Positions 1-9,076 of a stretch of DNA of 12,007 nt are shown here, in pieces. Source of the stretch: an uncultured Granulosicoccaceae bacterium (GTDB lineage Bacteria; Pseudomonadota; Gammaproteobacteria; Granulosicoccales; Granulosicoccaceae). The notes beneath the pieces are model-generated. The model did not search any database. It saw only the letters and a list, made by a program, of their open reading frames with translations, and had not been told where the DNA came from. Within the stretch, counting starts at the first letter, position 1. Each line of letters begins with the position of its first letter. The stretch lies in contig CALFBL010000279.1 of the NCBI GenBank assembly GCA_937951695.1, positions 1-12,007 of the forward strand, in the 5' to 3' direction. The translations under genes and the position numbers were made by a program.

Positions 1-81
1 GAAAGCCTGATCACTCTGCACACGAATCATCGTGCGCGCCGCAACGCCACCTTCTGGAGATTCAACACTCATCGACGACAT
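1..81 (-). CDS. N-terminus of a gene leaving the window (possibly MoaE-like, uncertain)
   Basis: An open frame on the minus strand runs off the left edge after 27 codons. An AGGA sequence (91-88) sits 6 bp before the ATG at 81, which is why I choose this start. In-frame ATGs at 87 and 30 are alternatives. The visible residues include a low-complexity Ser/Gly-rich stretch and then a segment reading MIRVQSDQAF at the edge. MoaE proteins (catalytic subunit of molybdopterin synthase) often start with a similar IRVQ...F segment. A molybdenum-cofactor gene would fit the formate dehydrogenase context, but the spacing to the Phe differs by one residue and too little is visible for a firm call. It lies in the same direction as, and 150 bp downstream of, the Fe-S protein gene, with an inverted repeat (194-212) between them, so it may have its own promoter. 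Confidence 0.4.
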   Translation of the reverse strand, partial: MSSMSVESPEGGVAARTMIRVQSDQAF

Positions 82-193
82 ACTCATTCCTGACGTGTAG
101 CAACCGAAGGTCCGGCAAATCGGTGAGAAGGGTCTGATGTAGAACCCCATAGATCGTACGTATCTGACTAAAAAAGCGCCAACCGTAACTTGG

Positions 194-212
194 TGGAGAC
201 AAAATGTCCCCA
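194..212. promoter_or_regulatory. Imperfect inverted repeat, candidate operator (copy 1)
   Basis: Arms TGGAGACA and TGTCCCCA flank a 3-bp AAA spacer, with one mismatch in eight pairs. The central 13 bp (GAGACAAAATGTC) are identical to the repeat at 3423-3437. The site is in the gap between the end of the Fe-S protein gene and the minus-strand gene starting near 81, with its core 109 bp from the ATG at 87 and 115 bp from the preferred ATG at 81. The second copy stands 108 bp before the DUF3305 start. Two-fold symmetry, recurrence and placement suggest a binding site for a dimeric regulator. Which regulator is unknown. Confidence 0.5.
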
Positions 213-233
213 TGAGCGAGCATCAGAGACAAT

Positions 234-1885
234 TTAGACCTCATCTTTGTGCGTAGCAATACCACCGGCATCCTCACGAAAAATATCTTTCACGCGACAA
301 TCGCCGCACATTTTCAAGCGCCGTAGCGAATTTTCGTCCTGAAACATCCAATGCGCTCCCAGTCGAGCCGTCATCGCCGAGATTACCCCCTGCGTGGCGA
401 AGGCTGCGTGACAGGAAATGCAATGAAACGGCTCTGCGTCATTCAGAGTCTCTAACTGCCGGGCCGCGACCGAATCCCAGCGGTATTGCGGTAGTAGCGT
501 AATGGCCGATTCCGGACAGGCCTGCTCGCAAAGCCCGCACTGCACGCAATTGGATTCAATAAATTTCAACGCGGGTAAATCCTGACCATCCTGAAGCGCT
601 TTCGACGGACAGGTCGACACACAGGCCAAACATAGGGTACAACTCGATGTGTTCACGAGCACCGCACCAAACGGAGAACCTGCCGATAAGGGCGTTGTTT
701 GAACCGGTTCGGGCAACCGCTGCATGAGCATCGCTGACAGTTCATCCAACGCCAGGCGAATGGTCTGACGCTTGTTGTTGTGGGTGCTGAATGAGGTTTT
801 TGCCATCGCGGCCAACGCGCCTACTGGCGCTGGCAAATCAGCCCAGTTGTTAACGTCCTCGACCGGCATAAGATGCAATGCCGATTCTTCTACCCCCAGC
901 CCCCGCAACAGTTCATGCAGCAAAGCTTGCTGAGACTCTAGCGCTGCGCGTTCAACGTCCGTGCACTCAACCACCACCACGATTCGTTGCACGTGCCCTG
1001 CAAGCAGGCTGAGCCAATAATCCAAACCGTACGCGGTGACCTCTTCCACCAGCAACGCCTGTATGGAAGCATCCAGCGCCAATGCATCGATTTGCTGTTG
1101 ATGTTTTTCGCTATACAACAACAACGTATTGGCGTGGCTGTCGCGCAGAAGTTCGCGAGTGCGCTCGATGGCGTTCGCGGGTCTGGGATAGGCATAACTC
1201 ATCGCCCCGGTGGGGCAAACCGTAGCGCAAGTGCCACACCCTTGGCATAGGTAAGGATCAACGCTAACCCCTTCGCCTTCTTGGCGGATTGCACCAGTAC
1301 TGCATACATCGATACAGCGCGAGCAACCGTCGAGTTGACTTCGGCTGTGGGCACACACCGACAGTTCGTAGTCAAAATACTTCGGCTTATCAAACTCGCC
1401 AACAAAGCCTAATAACGCTTGACAGGACTCGGCAATAGTGTCCGGCTCAGCGCAATACGCGTAACCGAAGGGCTTTAAATCCATTTTAATAAAAGACACG
1501 CCTGCACAATCGAGCACGACATCAAACGCACCGGACTCACGAAACACAGCCACAGCAAGATCAAGCTCGCGCGTCGCGTCCACAGCCACCGCCTGAAATG
1601 CCCCCAGATGACCCGTTAACAATAATTTTGGCACGGTAAAAACCGCCACCCCGTTATCCAGTAGCTGTTTTTCAATCGCCGGCGCCGCCGCATCAATGAC
1701 GACCACGGTCACACCGTTTTTCGACAAGGTATCCAAATGCAGCAGCGCGGTATCCAGTTCGGTTGCGATGAACAGGCAGTGTCCAGCGGAGTGATAACTG
1801 ATTTGAGACGTTGATGAAGGCAGCTCTTGACGAGCTACCCACGCATCAGTCGACGCAGCGAACGACACCGGTTGCTCTGCGTCGT

Positions 1886-1889
<4 letters not shown>
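234..1889 (-). CDS. Multi-cluster 4Fe-4S ferredoxin-type protein of the FDH accessory operon
   Basis: A 551-residue, probably cytoplasmic Fe-S protein; I see no signal peptide or membrane segment. Four cluster motifs are visible. The first is an unusual one with C179 separated by nine residues from C189-x2-C192-x3-C196. The second is regular, C215/C218/C221/C225-Pro. Two more regular motifs follow at C417/C420/C423/C427-Pro and C448/C451/C454/C458-Pro. The C-terminus adds a CxxC at 490-493 and another at 528-531, which could form a zinc ribbon or bind another metal. The region between the cluster pairs (about 250-395) has no motif I recognise. Its ATG overlaps the DUF3306 stop by 4 bp (ATGA), implying translational coupling. 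Homologous proteins accompany DUF3305/DUF3306/FdhD near formate dehydrogenases. An electron-transfer or cluster-delivery role is inferred, not shown. Confidence 0.9.
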
Positions 1890-2778
<889 letters not shown>

Positions 2779-2782
<4 letters not shown>

Positions 2783-3315
2783 ACCGGTTTGCCATCCTTC
2801 GACCAGTTCTTACGTTTGCGTTTCTTGAAAGGCACGGGGCGATAGTGGCTAAGAACAAACCGTTCCATATATTGATATAGCTCTGGAGGTATGCGAGTGG
2901 TCAGAACCAGATCATCGGTTTCCGCAAACGCCAGCGCCTCGTCGTAGTCCACGGTGACCGATATGGGATCGATGTCGTGAGCATGCTCGGCCTCGTAGGC
3001 ATCCCGACAGACCACATAAATCTTCGGCTCATCCGAGATCAGCGCGTGCCAATAACGCTCGCACGCATCTTTGTAAAACGTCACCTGAAAGCCGGACCAG
3101 CGATACACGTCTCCGGCGTCTTGCCGGTAAGCCAATTCGCCAGCCTCACAGACGCCTGTTACGCCATCCCCAATCGCCACAGTATCTAGGTACCACGAAT
3201 GTGACTGCCAAAACTGGCGCTTCACCGCCCGCTTCTCGAGTAAAACGGTGGCAGGAAAGCTCAAACGAGTGGCCAAATCTGGGAGCGATTCGGCTTGTAT
3301 AACCCTATTTTCCAT
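2779..3315 (-). CDS. DUF3305 domain-containing protein, FDH accessory
   Basis: About 178 residues from the first ATG at 3315. The frame stays open further upstream to a TTG at 3429, but that codon lies inside the inverted repeat at 3423-3437 and the extra residues do not look family-like, so I prefer 3315. No strong ribosome binding site is visible for either. The protein reads as DUF3305: an early beta-strand segment ATVLLEKR, then a Trp-rich stretch (FWQSHSWYL), a central GFQVTFYKDACERYWHAL-like segment, and a basic tail PFKKRKRKNW close to the C-terminus. The family's function is unknown, but it co-occurs with DUF3306 and FdhD at formate dehydrogenase loci. It is the first gene of the minus-strand operon and its TGA overlaps the DUF3306 ATG. 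Confidence 0.85.
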
Positions 3316-3422
3316 CGGCGCACTATTGCACGGTGACTCCAGCCAAAGGAAGCGATAAACCTGATTAAAACGCCTGCTTGATACCAATAACCAAACCCTA
3401 CACCGACAGTTAGTCCCACTGT

Positions 3423-3437
3423 GAGACAAAATGTCTC
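3423..3437. promoter_or_regulatory. Perfect inverted repeat, candidate operator (copy 2)
   Basis: Six-bp arms GAGACA and TGTCTC are separated by AAA, in the 220-bp divergent gap between the DUF3305 start (3315) and the fdhD start (3536). It shares 13 contiguous bases with the copy at 194-212, in the same orientation. It is roughly equidistant from both divergent starts (about 108 and 98 bp), so one bound regulator could act on both units. I found no convincing sigma-70 or sigma-54 promoter match in the gap. Confidence 0.5.
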
Positions 3438-3535
3438 TATTTGGTCAAAGTTCTATCCGGTAATGGCCATTTTCGGGGTGACGAGCAGCAACATCAGCAT
3501 TTAGAGTCTTAGCTTTCAACCACGACGTTGTTGGC

Positions 3536-4414
3536 ATGACTGAACACTTGGCTAAAATCCAACTGACAGACGAAAGCCTGCCACCTGCGCACACGACGTC
3601 TGCGGTGAATGAATTTGGCGAAACGCTTGAGGTGCACATTCCAGGAGAACTTCCACTCACCCTGGTTGTTGACGGCATGGAAGTGGTCACCTTGATGACC
3701 CTTGGCACCAAACCCGAGGCGTTGGCACTCGGGTATATCCGCAATCAGAAATTAATCGAGGACATTACTGATATTCAGTCTGTAAAAGTGGATTGGGATC
3801 GCGAGCGAGTGGACGTCACCACTCATGCCGGCACCGGGATTCGGGATTGGCAGGAAAAAATGAAACGGCGCATCGTAACCAGCGGCTGCGGTCAAGGTAC
3901 CATTTTCAGTTGCACGGTAGACAAGTTATACGAGGTGCAGCTCACACCGCCGAGCTTGCGACAATCGGAAATTTACGCACTGATCAAAAACGTGGGTCAA
4001 TTGAACGAGGTATATCGGGTATCTGGGGCGGTGCATGGATGTGGCTTGTGCAGCACTACCGAATCACTGATGCACACCGAAGACGTCGGTCGTCACAATG
4101 CAGCCGACGCCATAGCCGGGGAAATGTGGCTCAACCGCATCGATGGCGGTGACAAGATTTTTTATACCACGGGTCGTTTGACTTCCGAGATCGTGATGAA
4201 GACTGCGTTCATGGGAATCCCAACTCTGTTCTCGCGCAGTGGCGTTACGAAAATGGGTTTAGAACTTGCGCAAGAGATTGGCATGACCATGATTGCTCGT
4301 GCAAAAGGCAAACATTTTTTAGTCTATAACGGTGCAACTAACATCGTTTTCAACGACATACCCACCAGCCGACGCATGCCACCGGCTACGAAAGGGATGC
4401 TCGATCTCGCTTAG
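3536..4414 (+). CDS. fdhD: Formate dehydrogenase accessory sulfurtransferase FdhD
   Basis: A 292-residue cytoplasmic protein, close to normal FdhD length. FdhD family proteins carry sulfur from a cysteine desulfurase to the molybdenum (or tungsten) bis-MGD cofactor and are needed for active formate dehydrogenase. Family marks include the N-terminal substrate/fold segment VTLMTLGTKPEALALGYIRN (51-70), the VTSGCGQGT motif around C118, VSGAVHGCGLC (162-172), the strongly conserved EDVGRHNA (182-189), and FYTTGRLTSEIVMK (209-222). The E. coli-type CxxC is not present in the usual loop: C118 is alone there, with C126, C169 and C172 nearby, a pattern I associate with one FdhD subgroup. Divergent from the DUF3305 operon. 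The next gene follows 16 bp later in the same direction, so both are probably co-transcribed. The ATG at 3536 has no clear Shine-Dalgarno sequence. Confidence 0.95.
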   Translation: MTEHLAKIQLTDESLPPAHTTSAVNEFGETLEVHIPGELPLTLVVDGMEVVTLMTLGTKPEALALGYIRNQKLIEDITDIQSVKVDWDRERVDVTTHAGTGIRDWQEKMKRRIVTSGCGQGTIFSCTVDKLYEVQLTPPSLRQSEIYALIKNVGQLNEVYRVSGAVHGCGLCSTTESLMHTEDVGRHNAADAIAGEMWLNRIDGGDKIFYTTGRLTSEIVMKTAFMGIPTLFSRSGVTKMGLELAQEIGMTMIARAKGKHFLVYNGATNIVFNDIPTSRRMPPATKGMLDLA

Positions 4415-4430
4415 GCTTGATCTCATTGCG

Positions 4431-5351
4431 ATGGATACCTCATCCAACCAATTCTTGTCGGTTCCTCAGTTAGCAGAACTATTGCACGTTAACGAAAAAA
4501 AGGTATACCAACTCGCCGGATGCGGCGCATTACCCGGAACCAAGGTAACCGGTAAATGGATTTTTCCTCGTAAATTAGTGGAAGATTGGCTGCTGGAGAG
4601 CAGCCACGGTGGCATACTGCAAGACCGCTTACTGCTCGCAGGTAGTGATGATCGGTTGATGCATCACATCTGTTCGCAAGCCGCTATCGATTGGCAACGA
4701 GAGGCCTTGATCAGCTACAGCCCTCACGGCACTCGACATGGGCTGAAAATGCTGGATCAGGGTCGCATCGATGGTTGCTTTATCAATTGGGGCGCCGCCG
4801 AACCCAGCGCCCGAAGGCACATGGGGTTGTTGCGCGGTTACCAGAACCATTCCCAGTGGGTCATCGTGAGATGCCTCAAGCGCAGCCAAGGGTTGGTGAC
4901 TCGAGCTCATGTGTTCCAGCAATGCCGCGCAGACATCCAAACCGACCCCGAATCGCTACTCAGAGATACCTCGCTGCGTTGGGCCATGCGACAAGACGAT
5001 TCTGGCACGGAACGGCTGCTCGAGGATTTGTGTGCCAGTAAAAACCTGTCGAGCAACGCCTTTAACGTCAGCGGTGTTTTTAACAGCGAACGTGCAGCGG
5101 TCGCTTCGGTTAATACCGATGTCGCCGATCTGTGTTGTGGCGTACAAAGCACTGCCCACGACTTCGACCTCGATTACATTCCACTGGCTGATGTCGCGCT
5201 AGACTTAGTGATTCCGCAGCGAACGTTTTTTCGCACGCTCGTACAAGAGCTCATCGCCCGGATACAAACCCTAGAACCGAATGACTCAACCACAAAGCTC
5301 GATGGCTACGATATCAATCGTTCGTTGCAGTTGGTGTCGCTAGCGACTTAA
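4431..5351 (+). CDS. One-component regulator: excisionase-type HTH plus molybdate/tungstate-binding-like domain
   Basis: A 306-residue protein from the ATG at 4431. The frame is open further upstream inside fdhD, but the HTH begins only a few residues after this ATG. Residues 8-55 form an excisionase/MerR-like helix-turn-helix (LSVPQLAELLHVNEKKVYQL, then the GKWIFPRKLVEDWL wing). Residues about 65-300 resemble the PBP-like ligand domain found in COG1910-type proteins: an opening LLLAGSDDRL, a SPHGTRHGLKML segment (97-108), the RQDDSGTERLLEDL motif (187-200) and a late SGVFNSERAAVASV segment (214-227). No signal peptide, so ligand sensing would be cytoplasmic. In relatives this domain binds molybdate or tungstate. 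Together with linkage to fdhD this suggests a metal-responsive regulator of FDH genes, which is inference. Its TAA interlocks with the histidine kinase stop. Confidence 0.82.
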   Translation: MDTSSNQFLSVPQLAELLHVNEKKVYQLAGCGALPGTKVTGKWIFPRKLVEDWLLESSHGGILQDRLLLAGSDDRLMHHICSQAAIDWQREALISYSPHGTRHGLKMLDQGRIDGCFINWGAAEPSARRHMGLLRGYQNHSQWVIVRCLKRSQGLVTRAHVFQQCRADIQTDPESLLRDTSLRWAMRQDDSGTERLLEDLCASKNLSSNAFNVSGVFNSERAAVASVNTDVADLCCGVQSTAHDFDLDYIPLADVALDLVIPQRTFFRTLVQELIARIQTLEPNDSTTKLDGYDINRSLQLVSLAT

Positions 5352-7444
5352 GCGAGCGCATTCCCCACGGGAGACAGTAAAGAATCAACCTGAGCATCAA
5401 CCACTACCGGCAGCACGACGGTAAAGGTGGACCCCATACCAAATTCAGATTGCACATCGATTCGGCCACCGTGACGGTGCACGATGCCATAGCTGACCGA
5501 TAATCCAAGACCGGTCCCCCGCTCTTTACCGGTGGTAAAAAATGGATCAAACAATCGAGCCCTATGCGCAGGCTCTATCCCCGCGCCATTGTCCGATACA
5601 ACAATAGCCACTTCTCGCTCCTCTCGGTCCTCGGTTTTAATCACCACAAGCCCTGAGCGTGGCACGTCTTTGAGCGCTTCAACCGCGTTGCGCACAAGAT
5701 TTACTAGGACCTGCTGTAATTCGTGTGGGTCTACGAATGCCTCTTGCGTGCACTGATGTTCTTCCAGGATTTGCACCGAGTTATCAAAAAAATCGTGCCG
5801 AATCAAATTGACGGTATCCCCCACCAATTCCGGGAGAGACACCGGTTGAGCCACCGGTGACATAGGCTCGCTTTCGGCTCTGGAATATTGAACCAAACGA
5901 TGAGTAATTGAACGGATGCGATAAACCTGCTGAATGATCAGATCGATTTCAGTTTGAACATCCGCGCGATCCTCACCAATTTCTGCGATCAGTATATCCA
6001 TATTGCCTAAAATCACAGCCGTCGGATTGTTGATTTCGTGCGCAACACCGGCTGTGAGTTCGCCCAATGCGGCAAGCTTTTCAGCGGTTTCCAGCTGCAG
6101 TCGGGTTTGTCTCAACAAGGTCAGGGAATCAGTTAAGCGCTGATTTTGCTGGCGTAACTCTTGAGTTCGACTTTGTACCGTCTGTTCGAGATACTCAGCG
6201 CCCTGTTCAATTTCATGCCGCTGCTCTTCCAATGTATCAAGCATGGCGTCGAACTGCGCGGATAACTCACATATCTCGTTTGCCGACTTTATCGCACCGA
6301 CACGCTTACGTTTACCGGCAGCCGTTGCACGAATGACCGACGTCAGTGATTCAATGGGACGAAAAATCGATCGCGCGGCCACAGTTGCCACTACTATAGC
6401 GAGCAGACACCCGAGCAAAACCAAGCCCGACAACAACGCGATCGTCTTTTGCAAATCCTGTCGAAACGGCGCTTCCAAATAGCCTGCGTATAACATCCCA
6501 ACCCGTTGCCCGAACACATCGGTTATGGGTTCGTACGCTGATATGTACCAGTCGTTCACCACAAATGCCCGATCCGTCCACGATTCACCACGGTCTAGCA
6601 CCGCCTCACGAACCTCCTTAGACACTCGAGTGCCCAGCGCTCGGGTTGCATCACTGGACGGCACGTTGGTGGTGATTCGAACATCGTCGAGAAATACGGT
6701 AACAGTCCCGATACTACCCGGTGCGAGCGAACCCGGCCCGTACACCAGGTCCCGAATTCGATCGACGAAAGCAAAATCTCTATTCAACAAGGTAGCGCCT
6801 TCCAGTAACGCAATACGTTCCCCCGCCATATTATTTACCGACTGTACAGAGCGAATAACCATGGCACGATCCTCTGCTGAACGCTCTGTAGGGACAGCCC
6901 TGAGTGTATCGATAAGCGGAAAAACCACTTGTGACGGGATCAGTAAATTGCCTTCTTGCCAGGCATCAGCTGACAATATTTGTATACCCGTGGCCCCACC
7001 GGGTGCCGACAGCGTTGATAGAGCACGGTCAGTCAATGGAGAAGCAACTAGTTCGTGCGGCTGCCAACCCGCATCGGTCATTCGCTGTGTTCCATTGTGA
7101 TTCAGGAGCATCAGATAGTCGAACCGATTCAGACTTTTCTGGGTATTGACCCATGCGTTTAATCGATCGGGATGCCTGAACAATTCTATCAACATTGCGT
7201 TGTCGGCCAATGCCTGCACCACACGCTGCTGTTCGTTCTGAATTCGTTGGAAACTGTCGCGAGCAACACGTAGGTCCGTGTTGACCTTAGTGAACAGTTG
7301 TTGGTACGTGTAGTCAGTTGACCAGCGTGCTGACACCAGTACCACCGTAAATGCAAGCAACAGCAGCGGCAGCAGAACCAGAGCCAGAAGTTGATAGCGC
7401 AAGCTTCCGAAACGTCCCCACCAGTGCCTTGTCGTAAAGCTCAC
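5348..7444 (-). CDS. Membrane sensor histidine kinase (periplasmic sensor, HAMP, HisKA, HATPase)
   Basis: A 698-residue sensor kinase. TM1 lies at about 15-38, a periplasmic sensing region at about 40-330 (Cache-like, ending in GMLYAGYLEAPF at 316-327), and TM2 at about 334-358. These are followed by a HAMP linker (FRPIESL onward) and a coiled coil at about 400-455. The dimerisation box GELTAGVAHEINNP carries the phospho-accepting His469. The ATPase domain shows N586 (N box), DNGAG at 618-622, FDPFFTT at 632-638 and GTGLGLS at 643-649. It belongs to the NtrB/DctB-like group that pairs with sigma-54 activators. The start is GTG at 7444, overlapping the response-regulator stop by 4 bp (GTGA), so the two are coupled. 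The signal is not predictable from sequence. Proximity to FDH genes hints at a respiration- or formate-related stimulus. Confidence 0.93.
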   Translation of the reverse strand: MSFTTRHWWGRFGSLRYQLLALVLLPLLLLAFTVVLVSARWSTDYTYQQLFTKVNTDLRVARDSFQRIQNEQQRVVQALADNAMLIELFRHPDRLNAWVNTQKSLNRFDYLMLLNHNGTQRMTDAGWQPHELVASPLTDRALSTLSAPGGATGIQILSADAWQEGNLLIPSQVVFPLIDTLRAVPTERSAEDRAMVIRSVQSVNNMAGERIALLEGATLLNRDFAFVDRIRDLVYGPGSLAPGSIGTVTVFLDDVRITTNVPSSDATRALGTRVSKEVREAVLDRGESWTDRAFVVNDWYISAYEPITDVFGQRVGMLYAGYLEAPFRQDLQKTIALLSGLVLLGCLLAIVVATVAARSIFRPIESLTSVIRATAAGKRKRVGAIKSANEICELSAQFDAMLDTLEEQRHEIEQGAEYLEQTVQSRTQELRQQNQRLTDSLTLLRQTRLQLETAEKLAALGELTAGVAHEINNPTAVILGNMDILIAEIGEDRADVQTEIDLIIQQVYRIRSITHRLVQYSRAESEPMSPVAQPVSLPELVGDTVNLIRHDFFDNSVQILEEHQCTQEAFVDPHELQQVLVNLVRNAVEALKDVPRSGLVVIKTEDREEREVAIVVSDNGAGIEPAHRARLFDPFFTTGKERGTGLGLSVSYGIVHRHGGRIDVQSEFGMGSTFTVVLPVVVDAQVDSLLSPVGNALA

Positions 7445-8976
7445 AACGATGGTTTAATCGCGTCAGCGTTTTTCCACAGATGCTCTTTACGTTCCAGCGT
7501 TTTTCGGGATACACCCAACACACGCGCCGCGGCTGATTTATTCTGGCCAACCGAACGTAGCACACCTTCTATATGACATCTTTCAACCTTTTCCAAAGGC
7601 CAATCCAGCGGGCATGAGAAAGTGAGTGATTCGGTATTGTGCAATGCATCACCATGGGTCACAGCACATTGTCCAACCGAATCCCGAAAGCTATCGGGCG
7701 GTAGTCGACCTAATAGCAGGGTGCGCTCGATGACGTTACGCAGTTCTCGCACGTTACCGGGCCAGTGATAATCTCTCAAGCGTTGCCAGTCGGTGTGCAT
7801 AAGCTCTAATGGCGCTAATCGCATCTCGGTCGACAAACGTTGCATAAAATGTTCAACCAACAGCTCAACGTCATCGAGTCGTTGCCGCAGCGGTGGTACT
7901 TGTATCAAGATGACATTCAAACGAAAATACAAGTCTTTCCTAAAGCCCCCCGAATGTGCTAACGCGCCCAAATCTCGGTTAGTCGCCGCCACCACACGGA
8001 TGTCCACGGGAATTTCGCGCTCAGACCCCACCGGGCGAATCACTCGTTCTTCCAACACCCGCAGTAACTTTGCCTGCATGGTGCTGGGCAACTCACCGAT
8101 TTCATCGAGAAACAAAGTGCCCTTATCGGCGTGCAACAATAAGCCGTCGCGAGTTTGCATGGCTCCCGTGAAGGCCCCCTTCACATGGCCGAACAGTTCG
8201 CTTTCAAACAGTTCCGGAGCGATGGTGCCACAATTGATGGCTACAAACCCTCCACTACGCTGACTGGAATTGTGGATCGTTCTGGCGATCAGTTCTTTTC
8301 CCGTTCCAGTCTCTCCTTGAACCAGAACCGTAGACTGGGTCGGTGCTACACGATGAGCCAAGGCCACCGCTTCCTGAATGACCTCGCACTTACCAATCAC
8401 ACCGCTGTCGTGTTTGATTTGTTGCAACTGCAAACGTAACAGCGAGTTCTCGCGAAGTATCTGCTGACGACTTAGAGAACGTTGTATCGACAAGAACATT
8501 TGTTCAGCGCGGAAAGGTTTTAAAACAAAGTCGTCGGCACCGTTACGCAGTGCTTCTACCGCCATCTCAAGATCAGCAAACGCCGACATGTAGATTACAT
8601 GTGTGCGTACACCTCTGTCGCGCAGTTGTCTTAACCAATCCAAACCGGACAGTCCCGGCAAACGGATGTCTACCAGCAATAAATCAAAGTGAATGCGTAA
8701 GCGCAGTGCTTCGGCCTCTTCCGCGCTGGCCGCAACTTCCAACAATGCGCAGCGCTTGTCCAGCGCTCGTTGTAGAAAGTTGCGCATTCCCGGTTCGTCG
8801 TCCACCACTAATATGGCCGAAGATTTCAGTAGCGCGTCGAGTTCAGCGGCGTCACCGCAGTCCCCGGCGTTCGCCGACCGAGCCTTAACTAAACCGGCGT
8901 TAGAATCAGGTCGATTGAGCGTAGATTGTGTCCTTAAGGGCATAGATTGATTTCGTAATGCGCTAGTCCCACACAA
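7441..8976 (-). CDS. Sigma-54-dependent response regulator, NtrC family
   Basis: 511 residues from a TTG at 8976. I choose this start because a strong GGAGGTGA lies 9 bp upstream (8993-8986), while the downstream ATG at 8943 has none. An in-frame stop just before limits further extension. Domains in order: a receiver (about 53-165) with acidic pair D59/D60, phosphoacceptor D103 and K153; a sigma-54 AAA+ domain (about 193-425) with Walker A GETGTGKE at 221-228, the sigma-54 contact loop GAFTGA at 267-272, Walker B GTLFLDEIG at 286-294 and the WPGNVREL segment at 405-412; and a Fis-type HTH at about 466-497 (SAAARVLGVSRKTLER). The first 50 residues are an unconserved linker. It should activate sigma-54 promoters when phosphorylated by the kinase encoded immediately downstream. 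Target genes are unknown; the FDH operon next door is a plausible candidate. Confidence 0.95.
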   Translation of the reverse strand: MCGTSALRNQSMPLRTQSTLNRPDSNAGLVKARSANAGDCGDAAELDALLKSSAILVVDDEPGMRNFLQRALDKRCALLEVAASAEEAEALRLRIHFDLLLVDIRLPGLSGLDWLRQLRDRGVRTHVIYMSAFADLEMAVEALRNGADDFVLKPFRAEQMFLSIQRSLSRQQILRENSLLRLQLQQIKHDSGVIGKCEVIQEAVALAHRVAPTQSTVLVQGETGTGKELIARTIHNSSQRSGGFVAINCGTIAPELFESELFGHVKGAFTGAMQTRDGLLLHADKGTLFLDEIGELPSTMQAKLLRVLEERVIRPVGSEREIPVDIRVVAATNRDLGALAHSGGFRKDLYFRLNVILIQVPPLRQRLDDVELLVEHFMQRLSTEMRLAPLELMHTDWQRLRDYHWPGNVRELRNVIERTLLLGRLPPDSFRDSVGQCAVTHGDALHNTESLTFSCPLDWPLEKVERCHIEGVLRSVGQNKSAAARVLGVSRKTLERKEHLWKNADAIKPSL

Positions 8977-8985
8977 TAACCGGTT

Positions 8986-8993
8986 TCACCTCC
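8986..8993 (-). promoter_or_regulatory. Strong Shine-Dalgarno for the response regulator TTG start
   Basis: GGAGGTGA on the minus strand, nearly a full anti-16S complement, placed 9 bp before a TTG. It decides the start of the response-regulator gene in favour of the non-ATG codon over the ATG eleven codons later. Confidence 0.6.
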
Positions 8994-9030
8994 ACGCTCA
9001 AGAACGATCGACCGCATCACAGCCAGGCCC

Positions 9031-9059
9031 ACTATAACTGTCACACGCTACCGTTGCAT
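9031..9059 (-). promoter_or_regulatory. Possible sigma-70 promoter for the two-component operon
   Basis: A good -10 hexamer (TATAGT, 9036-9031) lies about 38 bp before the Shine-Dalgarno of the response regulator, but the corresponding -35 (ATGCAA, 17-bp spacing) is poor. The location, just after the RRM gene, fits a promoter for the kinase/regulator pair. The match is weak. Confidence 0.25.
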
Positions 9060-9076
9060 TCGATTCGGCAGATCCG

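Noticed and set aside
97..114. Possible sigma-54 promoter (GG-N10-GC with TTGCT) on the minus strand
   Set aside because: The -24 half is poor (GGACC instead of GGCAC), and the implied transcription start would fall on the ribosome site of the gene at 81.
170..195. Possible rho-independent terminator after the Fe-S gene (CCAA/TTGG stem, then CTTTTTT on the minus strand)
   Set aside because: The stem is only four perfect pairs plus a mismatch with a 7-nt loop, too weak to call.
62..277. Minus-strand open frame of 71 codons overlapping the Fe-S protein 3' end
   Set aside because: It overlaps a well-supported gene and the candidate operator, has no family resemblance, and competes with the better-placed start near 81.
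3378..3391. FNR/ANR-like box TTGAT-ACCA-ATAAC
   Set aside because: Only 8 of 10 consensus positions match and the second half is weak; chance matches of this quality are common.
3316..3429. 38-codon N-terminal extension of DUF3305 from a TTG at 3429
   Set aside because: The start codon lies inside the inverted repeat, no ribosome site is visible, and the extra residues do not resemble the family.
6525..7100. Plus-strand open frame of 191 codons inside the histidine kinase gene
   Set aside because: Antisense to a fully supported kinase domain structure; composition is Ser/Thr/Arg-rich as expected for an antisense shadow.
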